DNA of 64,000 nucleotides from JAGQWW01 sp041392845 (lineage in GTDB: Bacteria > Bacteroidota > Bacteroidia > Chitinophagales > Saprospiraceae): positions 62,001-126,000 of the forward strand of contig JAWKLG010000012.1 in NCBI GenBank assembly GCA_041392845.1, given 5' to 3'. This document shows, piece by piece, positions 9,156 through 18,036 of the stretch. The position numbers were made by a program, and so were the translations under genes. Under the pieces are notes generated by a model, which saw nothing but the letters and a program-made list of their open reading frames with translations, made no database searches and was not told the DNA's origin. Within the stretch, counting starts at the first letter, position 1, and each line of letters starts with the position of its first letter.

Positions 9156-10038
9156 TCTATTTCTGCTGGTCCTAATCTTAATTTCCTCTTGTAAAAAAGA
9201 GGAACAAACCCTTGATATTATTTTTCTGGGCCACCCATACGACTGGATGTCGGAAGGCAAAAGAATCGATCCCCGTCTCGAAAAAATAAACTATGACTCC
9301 CTTGACATGATTTGGTTGGGAGGAGATGTTTGTGCTCGACTAACCAAGGACAAAGAAACCCTGGAGTATGTTGATTCACTCTTTGATTTTGATTCCGGAA
9401 AAGTGCATTGGGCCTGGGGCAATCATGATTTGGTTTATGGAAATACTGATTATTTAATTGAGAAAACAGGAAAACCAGGATTTTATTTTGATAAGATTGG
9501 TCATCTGGGAATTCTGGTTTTAAATACCAATATTTTCTTTTTTCCAGGAGGTGAACCAACACCAGAGAGATGTGCTGAAAAAGAACAACAGCTTGATTTG
9601 ATAAAATCTCTTTTAGATTCAACTTCGGAGATCTCAAATCTTGTCGTTTTGCATCACCATTGCCTTCTTACCAAAAACTTATCAGGGAACACCTTGCATC
9701 CGGATTCCATCTTCAATGAGGCACATCCTGAATATTGGGTTTCCTGTGAATCCCGGGGAACTTTTGAAGAAGTCTATTATCCTCTTTTTAAAAAAATAAA
9801 AGACAAAGGAGTTGAAGTTGTTTTTATTGGAGGAGATGTAGGAATGCATGCCAAAAAGCTGGAATATAAAAACCCGGATGGAATTTGGTTCCTTGGTTCC
9901 GGTATAAATAATTCTGTAGATAAAAGGTACCTTCCAGATTACGTCTGGACTACTGCTCCGGATGAGATTTTGTATTTGAAATATTTTCCGGAGTCAGGAA
10001 AACTTACCTGGGATTTTCGGTTGCTGGGTGGTGATTAA
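9145..10038 (+). CDS. lipoprotein metallophosphoesterase (calcineurin-like)
   Basis: 297 aa from the Met at 9145. The start is chosen because it gives a lipoprotein signal (FLLVLILISSC, lipobox Cys16); the longer frame from 9100 has no such signal. Calcineurin-like motifs are visible: GGD (Asp61), GNHD (92-95), LHHH (169-172) and a late GGDVGMH in place of GHxH. The first metal motif, normally DxH, reads LGH (Gly29, His30), so one metal ligand appears replaced. It is probably tethered to a membrane in the periplasm. It runs converging into the next gene with a 4-bp overlap at the stops. Confidence 0.82.
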   Translation: MRFNLFLLVLILISSCKKEEQTLDIIFLGHPYDWMSEGKRIDPRLEKINYDSLDMIWLGGDVCARLTKDKETLEYVDSLFDFDSGKVHWAWGNHDLVYGNTDYLIEKTGKPGFYFDKIGHLGILVLNTNIFFFPGGEPTPERCAEKEQQLDLIKSLLDSTSEISNLVVLHHHCLLTKNLSGNTLHPDSIFNEAHPEYWVSCESRGTFEEVYYPLFKKIKDKGVEVVFIGGDVGMHAKKLEYKNPDGIWFLGSGINNSVDKRYLPDYVWTTAPDEILYLKYFPESGKLTWDFRLLGGD

Positions 10039-11150
10039 TCATTCATCAACTCTACTTGCATCAAGACCGGTTGGTGGTCACTGAATTCAAAATTTAACTG
10101 TTCACCGGCAATATTTCTGAGTTTAACATTGGGAGAAAGCAGGTAGAAATCTATGAGGGTCTCAAAGGTCGTTCCCGGTTGGTAGACCTCCTTTATTTTC
10201 CGATTTGTAGGTATTTTAGCATCATAAGCAAAAGTCCATCCTTCGGGCAAAAAATCGTTTTTAATACTGAATTGTGTATAACCCTGGGTTCTTCCGGGCA
10301 TAAATTGGTCGAATTGAAAGCCGGGAGGACATTGATTCCAATCCCCGCCGACGATTACATAATTGCCTTTCTGATATTCCCTGCTTACCATTTCATTTAA
10401 ATATTTCATTTGTTGGGCTTTTAATTCACCCGTTTTGTCGTAAGCAGAATTATGGACGTTCATAACTACTAAATCCTTTCCAAATGCTGTTTTGAATCGT
10501 TGCTCCAATACACATCTATCCAGTTGAAATATTCTGGTAGGCCAGGGAAACTCTCCTGGCAATTGTATTCTTTGGGTTTCGTAAGGTTGATATTTTGAAT
10601 AGGATGCCAATCCACTTAACACTTTTCCATAGGCATGCCAAGGCTCAAAAACAGGAATTGGAACATAATCGGCTTTATAGTTTGGAGCAAAATAGGCTGA
10701 ATATCCCGGTAACTTTTTAGCACAAGCTTCAAATACATTGATGTAATAACTACGCTTGCTATCAAAATCTACTTCCTGATATAAGACAAAATCGGTAGGG
10801 TGGGAGGCCGTCCAATTTTCAATGCCTTTTACATTTTTTTCTGTGATTTCCTTGTCTGGCCGCACCATTTTTCCACTTGAAAAATAAATACTACCGTGGT
10901 CAAAAAAGAAATTGGATTCTTTACCCAATCCTGCATATCCCAGGTTCCAAATCGAAAAAGAAAGCAGGCTATCTTCAATAATTTCAAATGCCGAATTGCC
11001 GGAGGCCTCCAAAACTTCAGAACCCGTAGGCCTGTAATCAGTCAATGTTCCATATGCCAGAACCAGCACTACATAAAGCAAAACCACCACTAAAGCGGTT
11101 ACAACTAATCTAAGTCCCTTTTTAAGCATGATTAAGCTGATTTGGATCAA
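10035..11150 (-). CDS. membrane-anchored endonuclease/exonuclease/phosphatase-fold protein
   Basis: 371 aa. An N-terminal membrane helix (LVVTALVVVLLYVVLVLAY) is followed by an EEP-fold domain with WNLGY (Asn), YQEVD (catalytic Glu), NVHN, GGDWNQ (Asp/Asn pair) and a C-terminal SDHQPV (Asp-His). Together these are the usual metal-dependent phosphodiesterase residues. Members act on nucleic acids, inositol phosphates or lipids, so the substrate cannot be named; the membrane anchor suggests an extracytoplasmic role. A second possible start is at 11129 (MLKKGLRL). Confidence 0.85.
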   Translation of the reverse strand: MIQISLIMLKKGLRLVVTALVVVLLYVVLVLAYGTLTDYRPTGSEVLEASGNSAFEIIEDSLLSFSIWNLGYAGLGKESNFFFDHGSIYFSSGKMVRPDKEITEKNVKGIENWTASHPTDFVLYQEVDFDSKRSYYINVFEACAKKLPGYSAYFAPNYKADYVPIPVFEPWHAYGKVLSGLASYSKYQPYETQRIQLPGEFPWPTRIFQLDRCVLEQRFKTAFGKDLVVMNVHNSAYDKTGELKAQQMKYLNEMVSREYQKGNYVIVGGDWNQCPPGFQFDQFMPGRTQGYTQFSIKNDFLPEGWTFAYDAKIPTNRKIKEVYQPGTTFETLIDFYLLSPNVKLRNIAGEQLNFEFSDHQPVLMQVELMND

Positions 11151-11172
11151 TATATTTATCCTTAAACATAAT

Positions 11173-11180
11173 TACTTTTG
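11173..11180 (+). promoter_or_regulatory. -7 box TACTTTTG upstream of the yfiT-like gene
   Basis: Matches TAnnTTTG and predicts a start near 11187, with a leader of about 35 nt before the ATG at 11222. Confidence 0.5.
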
Positions 11181-11221
11181 ATAGAATTCACCCTTTTTCT
11201 GCTAACCATAATTCCAAAAAT

Positions 11222-11749
11222 ATGACAACTTCTACCCACGACCCTATGCGATTTCCTACCGGTCCGTTTAAAATCAGGCATGATTATTCTAAAAATGAAG
11301 TGGATGAAAATATAAGCTCCATTAAATCTTTTCCCTTGGAACTTAGAGCGACACTTAAAGATTTGCCTGATCATAATTTAAATAAGCCCTATCGTCCGGA
11401 TGGTTGGACAGGTATTCAGGTTATTCACCACATCGCAGATTCTCATATGAATGCTTACATTCGCATTAAATGGGCGCTGACAGAAGAGGTTCCGACGATT
11501 AAGACCTATAAGGAAAAAGAATGGGCAGTGACTCCGGAAATGGAGAAAACACCGATTTCAGTTTCCATTGGCTTGCTTGAAAATCTCCATGCACGTTGGT
11601 CAATTTTGTTGGAAAATTTGGATGAAAAACACTTTAAAAGAAGCGTTTTTCATCCTGAGATGAAAAAAGAAATCAACATCGCTCAGTTTATTGCACTTTA
11701 TGCCTGGCATGGAAGGCACCATATTGGACATTTGAAATTATTAAAGTAA
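11222..11749 (+). CDS. YfiT/DinB-family metal-dependent hydrolase or thiol transferase
   Basis: 175 aa, close to the length of Bacillus YfiT. A four-helix-bundle DinB-like protein with the metal-binding histidines visible as HHIADSH (His69-His75) and WHGRHHIGH near the C-terminus (His163, His166, His167). The N-terminus (DPMRFPTGPF) is typical of this subfamily. Related proteins are bacillithiol S-transferases or Zn/Ni-dependent hydrolases; the reaction here is not determined. The gene ends 6 bp before moaC and is probably cotranscribed with it. Confidence 0.85.
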   Translation: MTTSTHDPMRFPTGPFKIRHDYSKNEVDENISSIKSFPLELRATLKDLPDHNLNKPYRPDGWTGIQVIHHIADSHMNAYIRIKWALTEEVPTIKTYKEKEWAVTPEMEKTPISVSIGLLENLHARWSILLENLDEKHFKRSVFHPEMKKEINIAQFIALYAWHGRHHIGHLKLLK

Positions 11750-11755
11750 AATTAG

Positions 11756-12238
11756 ATGAGTGATGGGTTTTCACACCTTGACGAAAAAGGTAGACCGTCA
11801 ATGGTTAATGTCGGAGAAAAACCGATAACAAAAAGATCTGCTACTGCCAGAGCATTGATGTATTTAGGAGCAGGTGTAATTCAAAAACTGGAAGGTGATA
11901 ATTGGATTTCTCCCAAGGGAGCAGTTTTTCAAACGGCAGTCATCTCAGGAGTAATGGCTGCGAAAAAGACAGGTGATTTAATTCCGCTTTGTCATCCGCT
12001 TGGCCTGGATGATTGTCAATTGCACATTTCTATTAAAAATGAAGACCACATTGAAATCCTTTGCACTGCAAAAGTACATGGCAAAACCGGCATTGAAATG
12101 GAAGCCCTGACCGGTGCATCGCTCGCAGCATTAACAGTCTATGATATGTGTAAAGCCCTTTCTCAGGAAATGGTCATTAAAGAAGTAAGACTAATAGAAA
12201 AAACTGGAGGTAAAAAGGATTTTAAGTTTGAAGAATAA
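11756..12238 (+). CDS. moaC: cyclic pyranopterin monophosphate synthase MoaC
   Basis: 160 aa, full length. MoaC converts the MoaA product to cyclic pyranopterin monophosphate in molybdenum cofactor synthesis in the cytoplasm. Signatures: MVNVGEKPITKRSATARA at the N-terminus, LIPLCHPLGLDDC in the middle, and GIEMEALTGAS followed by MCKALSQEM near the end. moeA lies 33 kb away in the same window; no other mo-genes are near. Confidence 0.96.
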   Translation: MSDGFSHLDEKGRPSMVNVGEKPITKRSATARALMYLGAGVIQKLEGDNWISPKGAVFQTAVISGVMAAKKTGDLIPLCHPLGLDDCQLHISIKNEDHIEILCTAKVHGKTGIEMEALTGASLAALTVYDMCKALSQEMVIKEVRLIEKTGGKKDFKFEE

Positions 12239-12300
12239 GATAGTAGATATATTCGGAAACCGGCCATAAATGGCCTGACTTGCCCCAGGATTTGTTTAAA

Positions 12301-12328
12301 TTACGAATTACGGTTTACGGTTTACGCT
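12301..12328. repeat. heptad tandem array (TTACGGT units)
   Basis: Four 7-bp units TTACGAA, TTACGGT, TTACGGT, TTACGCT in the gap between the convergent moaC and glucosidase genes. Confidence 0.75.
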
Positions 12329-12346
12329 GATTTTAAAATTCAAATA

Positions 12347-12381
12347 GCGAACCTCGAACTGCGAACCTCGAACGGCGAAAC
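12347..12381. repeat. heptad tandem array (GCGAACC/TCGAACT units)
   Basis: Five 7-bp units GCGAACC, TCGAACT, GCGAACC, TCGAACG, GCGAAAC. It ends 15 bp from the minus-strand stop of the glucosidase gene. Confidence 0.75.
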
Positions 12382-12395
12382 ATAAATTATTAGCT

Positions 12396-14081
12396 TTATC
12401 TATTTTTTGAAAACAGAACTACAGCTTCCCATGGTCTAAGCTTTAAAGATTTACCTTCTGGCAAAGAGGGATCTGAATAATTACCAATTTTCAAAGTTTT
12501 GTTTTCCAGTTCTTCACTTCCAAAGTTTGCGTCTAAATCACTGAAGTTCATGACAATGAGCCAGGTTTCCTCCTCATTCTTTCTAGTGTAAGCGTAAATG
12601 GCCGGATCGTTTGGAGCTAAATCTTCAAAATCCCCATAAACCAGACAATCATTTTCTTTCCTAAGTCTGGTCATCTTTCTAAAATAATTCAAAACTGAAT
12701 GAGGGTCTTTTTCCTGATCCGCAACATTTACCTGTGGGTAATTGTCATTGATACTCAGCCAGGGTTTTCCTTCCGTGAAACCTGCATTTTTTTCACCATT
12801 CCATTGGAAAGGTGTCCTTGCATTATCTCTTGATGTAAAAGGCAAATAACTGATGAATTCTTTTTCATCTCCACCGGCCTCTTTCCATTTGTTCAATCCA
12901 TCAAAAACCTGCAGGTCATTATAAAGGTTGAGATCCTGCCAATCTACATTGGTCATACCTATTTCGTCACCGTGATAAATGTAGGGGGTGCCACGTTGGG
13001 TAAGCAGATAGGTGTGGAGCAGTTTTGCACTTTCCTTTCTAAACTGCTTATCATTTCCCCATCTTGACACCATACGCGGAAAGTCATGATTGCCAAGGAA
13101 AACAGTATTCCAGGCGCCTTTTTCTACATTTTTATCCCACTTTGCATTGATGGCTTTGAATTCGATTAAACTCCACTTTTTGGGTTTTGCCCAATTAAAA
13201 GGATCACGGTCCAAATCCATGTGTTCAAAGTGATAAATGGTATCCAACTCCTGCCTGTCTTTCCCAACGTAAAGGAGGGCTTGTTCAGCAGAAATGCCGG
13301 GACCTTCGCCTACGGAGGTACAATCATATTTGCTCAGTACCTCCTGATTCATCTCTTTTAAAAACTCGTGTAATCTTGGACCATTCGAATAAAAATGACC
13401 CAGGTTTCCGTTGAAATTTTCAGGAGTTTGGTCTGGCCAGGTAAGATCTTTTGATAAAAATGGCAATACGTCTATCCTAAATCCATCAATACCTTTTTGA
13501 AGCCAAAAATGCATGATGTTGTAGATTTCTTCGCGCACCTTAGGATTTTCCCAATTTAAATCGGGTTGTTTAACTGAAAACAAATGCAAATAATATTCAT
13601 CTGTCTGAGCATCGTATTCCCAGGTCGATGGTGCGAAATAGCTCACCCAATTGGTGGGAGGTGTTCCATCTTCCTTGCCTTTTTTCCAATAGTAATAATC
13701 TCGGTAAGGGTTGTCTTTAGATTTTTTGGACTCTTGGAACCATTTATGTTCATCACTGCTGTGATTCGGAACAAGATCCAATAGTAAGCGCAAGTCTCTT
13801 TCTTTTATACCTTTAAGCAAATCGTCAAAATCTGCCATATTCCCAAAATCATCCATGATGTCCTTGTAGTCACTTACATCATAACCATTATCATCATTGG
13901 GTGATTTGAAAATGGGATTCAACCAAATCGTTTCTACTCCCAGACTTTTTATATAATCCAACCTTTGAATGATGCCTCTTAAATCACCAATTCCATCACC
14001 ATTGCTGTCTTGAAAACTTCTTGGATATATTTGGTAAACAATGGTTTCTTTCCACCAGGATTTTTCTACTTGATTTGCCAT
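12396..14081 (-). CDS. GH13 alpha-glucosidase (oligo-1,6-glucosidase type)
   Basis: 561 aa cytoplasmic enzyme hydrolysing alpha-glucosides such as maltose or isomaltose. The barrel motifs are complete: calcium loop DSNGDGIGDL (25-34), DLVPNHSS (102-109), GFRIDVLPF with nucleophile Asp204, VGEGPG with acid/base Glu259, and FLGNHDFPR with transition-state Asp333. No signal peptide is present. The start MANQVEKSWWKETIVYQIYP is typical of the family. A sugar symporter lies 4 kb away on the other strand but is not cotranscribed. Confidence 0.94.
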   Translation of the reverse strand: MANQVEKSWWKETIVYQIYPRSFQDSNGDGIGDLRGIIQRLDYIKSLGVETIWLNPIFKSPNDDNGYDVSDYKDIMDDFGNMADFDDLLKGIKERDLRLLLDLVPNHSSDEHKWFQESKKSKDNPYRDYYYWKKGKEDGTPPTNWVSYFAPSTWEYDAQTDEYYLHLFSVKQPDLNWENPKVREEIYNIMHFWLQKGIDGFRIDVLPFLSKDLTWPDQTPENFNGNLGHFYSNGPRLHEFLKEMNQEVLSKYDCTSVGEGPGISAEQALLYVGKDRQELDTIYHFEHMDLDRDPFNWAKPKKWSLIEFKAINAKWDKNVEKGAWNTVFLGNHDFPRMVSRWGNDKQFRKESAKLLHTYLLTQRGTPYIYHGDEIGMTNVDWQDLNLYNDLQVFDGLNKWKEAGGDEKEFISYLPFTSRDNARTPFQWNGEKNAGFTEGKPWLSINDNYPQVNVADQEKDPHSVLNYFRKMTRLRKENDCLVYGDFEDLAPNDPAIYAYTRKNEEETWLIVMNFSDLDANFGSEELENKTLKIGNYSDPSLPEGKSLKLRPWEAVVLFSKNR

Positions 14082-14173
14082 TTTTTAAACTTTTGACAAT
14101 GATAAGAAAAGAAGAAATGATCAAATAAAAATTGCTTGTTCATTTTTCGGTAGTAGTATAATGAGTGTAGCGG

Positions 14174-14181
14174 TACCTTTG
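14174..14181 (+). promoter_or_regulatory. -7 box TACCTTTG of the ada gene
   Basis: Perfect TAnnTTTG match ending 4 bp before the first ATG of ada (14186). The predicted transcript start is at or near that ATG, so the message would be nearly leaderless, or translation begins at the second Met (14198). Confidence 0.55.
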
Positions 14182-14185
14182 TTTT

Positions 14186-15253
14186 ATGAAAAAAGAAATG
14201 TCATTTGAGGAGAAATATCAGGCTATCATCGAAAAGGATTCACTTTATGAAGGGCTTTTTTTTACCTGCGTAAAAACAACAGGAATCTTCTGTCGCCCGG
14301 TTTGTACTGCAAGGAAACCCAAGCCTGAAAATGTAGAATTTGTAGATGATGCTAAAAATGCCCTGGCGAAAGGATACCGCCCTTGCAAGGTATGCAAACC
14401 AATGAATCCAAAGGATGAAACCCCGGAGCGGATCAAAAATTTAATGGATGAGTTACTTCAAAATCCATTTTCCAGGATCAAAGATTACCATTTGAGAGAG
14501 CGGGGAATAGAACCGGCATTCTTAAGAAGGTGGTTCAAGAAAAATTATCAAATGACCTTTCATGCCTACCAAAGGATGTTGCGAATTAATCTTGCCTACC
14601 AGGATATTCAAAATGGGAAATCTGTCACCGATGCTGCCTTTTCAAATGGCTTCGAATCCATGAGTGGTTTCAATGAGTCCTTCAAAGGTATATTTGGAGA
14701 TCCGGCTACTATTAGCTCAAAAAAGAAAATGGTGCTTCAAATTGAACGATTGGATACTCCACTCGGACCTATGTATGCCTGTGCCTCTGATCGAGGTTTG
14801 TGTCTACTTGAGTTTACAGAAAGAAGGATGCTTGAGAGAGAATTCAAGGATCTTCAAAAAAGACTAAATGCAGTTATTTTACCGGGTAAACACCCTGTAA
14901 TTGAGCAGGTGAAAAAAGAATTAAATGAATATTTTAGGGGAGAACGGACATCATTCGATATAAAGCTGGATACTCCGGGTACTGATTTTCAGAATAAGGT
15001 TTGGAATCAATTACTGAAAATTCCATATGGTGAGACCCGTTCTTATAAAAAACAGGCAGAAATGCTGGGTAATCCGGATGCAGTGCGTGCAGTTGCCAGA
15101 GCCAATGGAATGAACAGAATTGCTATCATTATTCCTTGTCACAGGGTTATTGGTGAAAATGGTGAACTTAAAGGATATGCAGGTGGTTTACCACGCAAAC
15201 GATGGCTTTTAGATTTTGAATATATGAATAATTCAGTATCCAAAAAGCCTTGA
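14186..15253 (+). CDS. ada: Ada: bifunctional DNA repair methyltransferase / AraC-type regulator
   Basis: 355 aa three-domain protein. The N-terminal Zn domain has four cysteines (Cys36 and Cys40 in GIFCRPVC, Cys67 and Cys70 in RPCKVC); Cys36 corresponds to the methylphosphotriester acceptor of E. coli Ada. The central AraC-type helix-turn-helix spans about 80-175. The C-terminal O6-methylguanine-DNA methyltransferase has IIPCHRVIG with acceptor Cys318. All acceptor residues are present, so it should both repair alkylated DNA and activate transcription. The start may instead be Met5 (14198), given the promoter position. Confidence 0.95.
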   Translation: MKKEMSFEEKYQAIIEKDSLYEGLFFTCVKTTGIFCRPVCTARKPKPENVEFVDDAKNALAKGYRPCKVCKPMNPKDETPERIKNLMDELLQNPFSRIKDYHLRERGIEPAFLRRWFKKNYQMTFHAYQRMLRINLAYQDIQNGKSVTDAAFSNGFESMSGFNESFKGIFGDPATISSKKKMVLQIERLDTPLGPMYACASDRGLCLLEFTERRMLEREFKDLQKRLNAVILPGKHPVIEQVKKELNEYFRGERTSFDIKLDTPGTDFQNKVWNQLLKIPYGETRSYKKQAEMLGNPDAVRAVARANGMNRIAIIIPCHRVIGENGELKGYAGGLPRKRWLLDFEYMNNSVSKKP

Positions 15254-15281
15254 TTATTTACCCTTTAAAACCGTTTGAATC

Positions 15282-15716
15282 ATGAAAAACAAGAATTTAA
15301 TGGTAGGACTTTTGGCGCTTTTTTGCCTTGGTTTTTACCAGTTGAATGCTCAAACCGTAACCAGAAACACTCCGGTGTACATTGGAAAATGGAAATGGCA
15401 ATCTTCGGAACTTCAAACCCGCGGAATGGCTACTCCTGAATCTATTACTCCTGCAGAAACCGGTAAGGACTTAATCTTGGAATTGGATACCAATGATATG
15501 ATGAAACTTTACCAGGATGGAAAAGTCGTTTATGAAGGACAATACGCAGTAAACAAGCAGGGTAGTGGTGCTTACATTTTTGCCTGGGATGAAGCCGAAT
15601 ACAAAGGATTGCCGGCACCTGAAGTAGGCCCGATAATGGTTGAAGGTGATAAATTAATCATCAATGGTGCCTACAATGATGGAGGTTACAATCAGATTTA
15701 TGTGAAAGTTAAATAA
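15282..15716 (+). CDS. secreted protein of unknown function (144 aa)
   Basis: N-terminal signal peptide (LMVGLLALFCLGFYQLNAQ) followed by about 120 residues rich in beta-forming stretches (YIGKWKWQSSEL, ILELDTNDMMKLYQDGKVVY, GAYIFAWDEAEYK). The size and the opening GKWKW pattern resemble small lipocalin-like periplasmic domains, but I cannot assign a family. It starts 28 bp after ada on the same strand and may be read through from it. Confidence 0.75.
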   Translation: MKNKNLMVGLLALFCLGFYQLNAQTVTRNTPVYIGKWKWQSSELQTRGMATPESITPAETGKDLILELDTNDMMKLYQDGKVVYEGQYAVNKQGSGAYIFAWDEAEYKGLPAPEVGPIMVEGDKLIINGAYNDGGYNQIYVKVK

Positions 15717-15765
15717 TCTCTTTTTTTAAAAGCCGCAAAATCTGGTAATTGCTTTTCTTTGTCGA

Positions 15766-16335
15766 ATGATGAAAAAAATATTGCTCAGTATTGCGGCTTC
15801 CTTTTTAGCCTACCAATCCTATACCCTTTTGGTCAACTTGGATCAATTGCGATTTGATTCTATTGGAGTCAATATTTTTCTCGCCTGGGTACTCAATATG
15901 TTTGTCACCGGCGCTTTCGCCTTCCTAAGTTTTGCCTTCCCTGTTGAAAGGACTTTTCCTGATGATTATTTCAAAATTCATAATCCTCCGCGATTAAAAA
16001 AAATGTACTCGCTTTTAGGAGTAGAAATATTTCGGCAATTCCTTTTAAAAACACTTTGGAGGGGAAGAGAACAAAGGAAAAGATATTTTGACGGCACCAG
16101 AGAAGGACTCGAAAACTTCATAATTCAATCAAAGCAGGCTGAATGGGGGCATATCCTTCCATTTTTTGTCCTTTTGATTTACACCATCGGTTTGTTGAAT
16201 TTGAAAATTTGGTTTTTGGGAATTATGGTTTTGATTTTCAATATTTTAGGAAATCTTTATCCCGTCATTCTTCAACGTTACCACCGGTACAGAATCGGAA
16301 TATTAAAAGCCAAATTTAAAACTAAGACTTCTTAA
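15766..16335 (+). CDS. membrane protein resembling CrtO-type acyltransferases
   Basis: 189 aa with an N-terminal helix pair (about 5-22 and 37-58) and a C-terminal pair (about 130-165). The second half matches the pattern I recall for staphylococcal CrtO (glycosyl-diaponeurosporenoate acyltransferase): a basic RGREQRKRYFDG segment, IIQSKQAEWGH, then NLYPVILQRYHRYRI. CrtO aligns as TKRAELIHW followed by a VPIIIVQRYNRPRL-type stretch. No carotenoid genes are near, so the substrate is open. It overlaps the convergent gene at 16332 by 4 bp. Confidence 0.6.
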   Translation: MMKKILLSIAASFLAYQSYTLLVNLDQLRFDSIGVNIFLAWVLNMFVTGAFAFLSFAFPVERTFPDDYFKIHNPPRLKKMYSLLGVEIFRQFLLKTLWRGREQRKRYFDGTREGLENFIIQSKQAEWGHILPFFVLLIYTIGLLNLKIWFLGIMVLIFNILGNLYPVILQRYHRYRIGILKAKFKTKTS

Positions 16336-17762
16336 GATTCGAATTCAGCTAATTTTTCACGAATCCAGTTGATTCCAACCACACCTTCTGCTTTCGCAAC
16401 CTCCAGGTCACTTTTGATTTTTTGAATTGCCTTGGTATCTCCGGGGAAGATTTTTGATAATTTCTTAGCGAATTTCAGAAAATGGAGATAACGCTTTTTT
16501 CGATTTCCATGGATGTCTTTATGTCGATTGATGAAGGTTCTAAAACTTTCAATGTGGAACATCAACAATTCTATTTCATCCAGTTCGAGGTAGGCCCAGG
16601 TTAGAAAGGCTTTTGAGTTTAGGCTATAGGTGATGTCATCGTATTCTACATTTCGCAATTGATCCAAAACATCTTCATATTTCTTTTGGTAAAAATAGAG
16701 CTGACCCAGATTAAAGGTTACTGCGTTTTTTCTGTATTGCTCAGGTATTTTTTCCCCATAATCACGAATGAAATTTTCGGTCCATTCATATTCTTTTAAG
16801 AATAAACTGTTTTGAATAATATTCTTGAAATCCCAGGGGGAAACCTCTCCGTAATCCGAGACAACAACCCCTTTTTCCACCATCTCTTTAAAAAGATTGA
16901 AAAGCTCCTGATTAAAGACTCGCTTTCCTGTATTGATTTTACGGATACAATAATTGGCAGCGGAATAGTACTGCGTAAGTGCTTCATTTTTAGGGAAATG
17001 GGTGCTGTATTTTGTAAGAAGTTCCTTCAGCCTGTCGTAATGACTGAGCTCTTCCGGTTCAAGGGTAGTAAGGCAAATTTGGTAGTATATTGAGACAGGA
17101 GGTTCTTCCTTGATTGGAGAAGACCCAACCCATTCGAATATTTCTTCGATTAAGAAAAGTTCGTAATCGTGTTTTACATATTGTTGTTGGGTTAGAACTG
17201 AAGAGTAATATTTGAGTTTTTCAGATATGTAAAAGATATCCAGGTTGTTGGAGATGGATTCAATGTTGCTTTTATCAACCCTTCTCAATTCACTTTCTGA
17301 AATCTCATATTCACTTCTTTCTACCTGATAAGAAAATAAGTAGCCCTCTGCATTGTAAAAAGGGTTTTGTTCCACTAATTTTCTTGCTGTCCGAAGGGAG
17401 CTGCTATACAGCTTTTCGAGTTTTTTATTTCTTACAGCCTGCAGTAGGGAAACACTTTTTTGAAGTTTATTTTCTTCGATGATTTCCTGGGAAAGAAATC
17501 CTTCTATAAGCTTGAGAAGATCGGAACAATATTTCCTGAAACGTACATCATCAAATTCCGCATTCAAGTTCATCTTTTCCCAGATATCCTCCTTCTCAAA
17601 ACTCGAATCTTCATCCTTCCCAATGTCCTTCAACATTATTTCATACAGGTCCGTAATTTGTTCATTGGCATTGAAATAAGGAGAGACCAAAAACTTTCTG
17701 AGTCTGTTTTGTTCAATTTTGTTGAATTCCCGCAGAATATGGTATAATTTGGTATTTCTCAT
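16332..17762 (-). CDS. helical-repeat protein of unknown function (476 aa)
   Basis: Cytoplasmic, no signal or membrane segments. It is almost entirely alpha-helical with TPR-like stretches in the second half (for example FNLGQLYFYQKKYEDVLDQL and AFLTWAYLELDEIELLMFH). The N-terminus (LYHILREFNKIEQNRLRKF) resembles no catalytic family I recognise. It has its own promoter with a perfect TACCTTTG box. Function unknown; a scaffold or regulatory role is only a guess. Confidence 0.8.
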   Translation of the reverse strand: MRNTKLYHILREFNKIEQNRLRKFLVSPYFNANEQITDLYEIMLKDIGKDEDSSFEKEDIWEKMNLNAEFDDVRFRKYCSDLLKLIEGFLSQEIIEENKLQKSVSLLQAVRNKKLEKLYSSSLRTARKLVEQNPFYNAEGYLFSYQVERSEYEISESELRRVDKSNIESISNNLDIFYISEKLKYYSSVLTQQQYVKHDYELFLIEEIFEWVGSSPIKEEPPVSIYYQICLTTLEPEELSHYDRLKELLTKYSTHFPKNEALTQYYSAANYCIRKINTGKRVFNQELFNLFKEMVEKGVVVSDYGEVSPWDFKNIIQNSLFLKEYEWTENFIRDYGEKIPEQYRKNAVTFNLGQLYFYQKKYEDVLDQLRNVEYDDITYSLNSKAFLTWAYLELDEIELLMFHIESFRTFINRHKDIHGNRKKRYLHFLKFAKKLSKIFPGDTKAIQKIKSDLEVAKAEGVVGINWIREKLAEFES

Positions 17763-17780
17763 AGGAAAATAATCAAGCTA

Positions 17781-17788
17781 CAAAGGTA
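17781..17788 (-). promoter_or_regulatory. -7 box TACCTTTG (minus strand) of the helical-repeat gene
   Basis: CAAAGGTA on the plus strand. It predicts a start near 17774, 12 bp before the ATG at 17762. Confidence 0.55.
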
Positions 17789-18036
17789 GGTTCTCATCGA
17801 CATTTTTACAGGAAAAATTCAGAATTAATAAGCGTTTCGAACGCTATATTAGTGAAAAAAATTATTTGATAATTTTTATTATGTATAAAATTGTATCCCT
17901 GAATACGGTTAATTTTAAAAATTATGTGAAAATACAGTAAAAAAGATCGAGGAAGGGCTTTACTCATATTAGTTTAGTTTGTATATTAGCGCACTGAAAT
18001 GTCCACGAAAAAACGCAATGAATTAAATCCACGACC

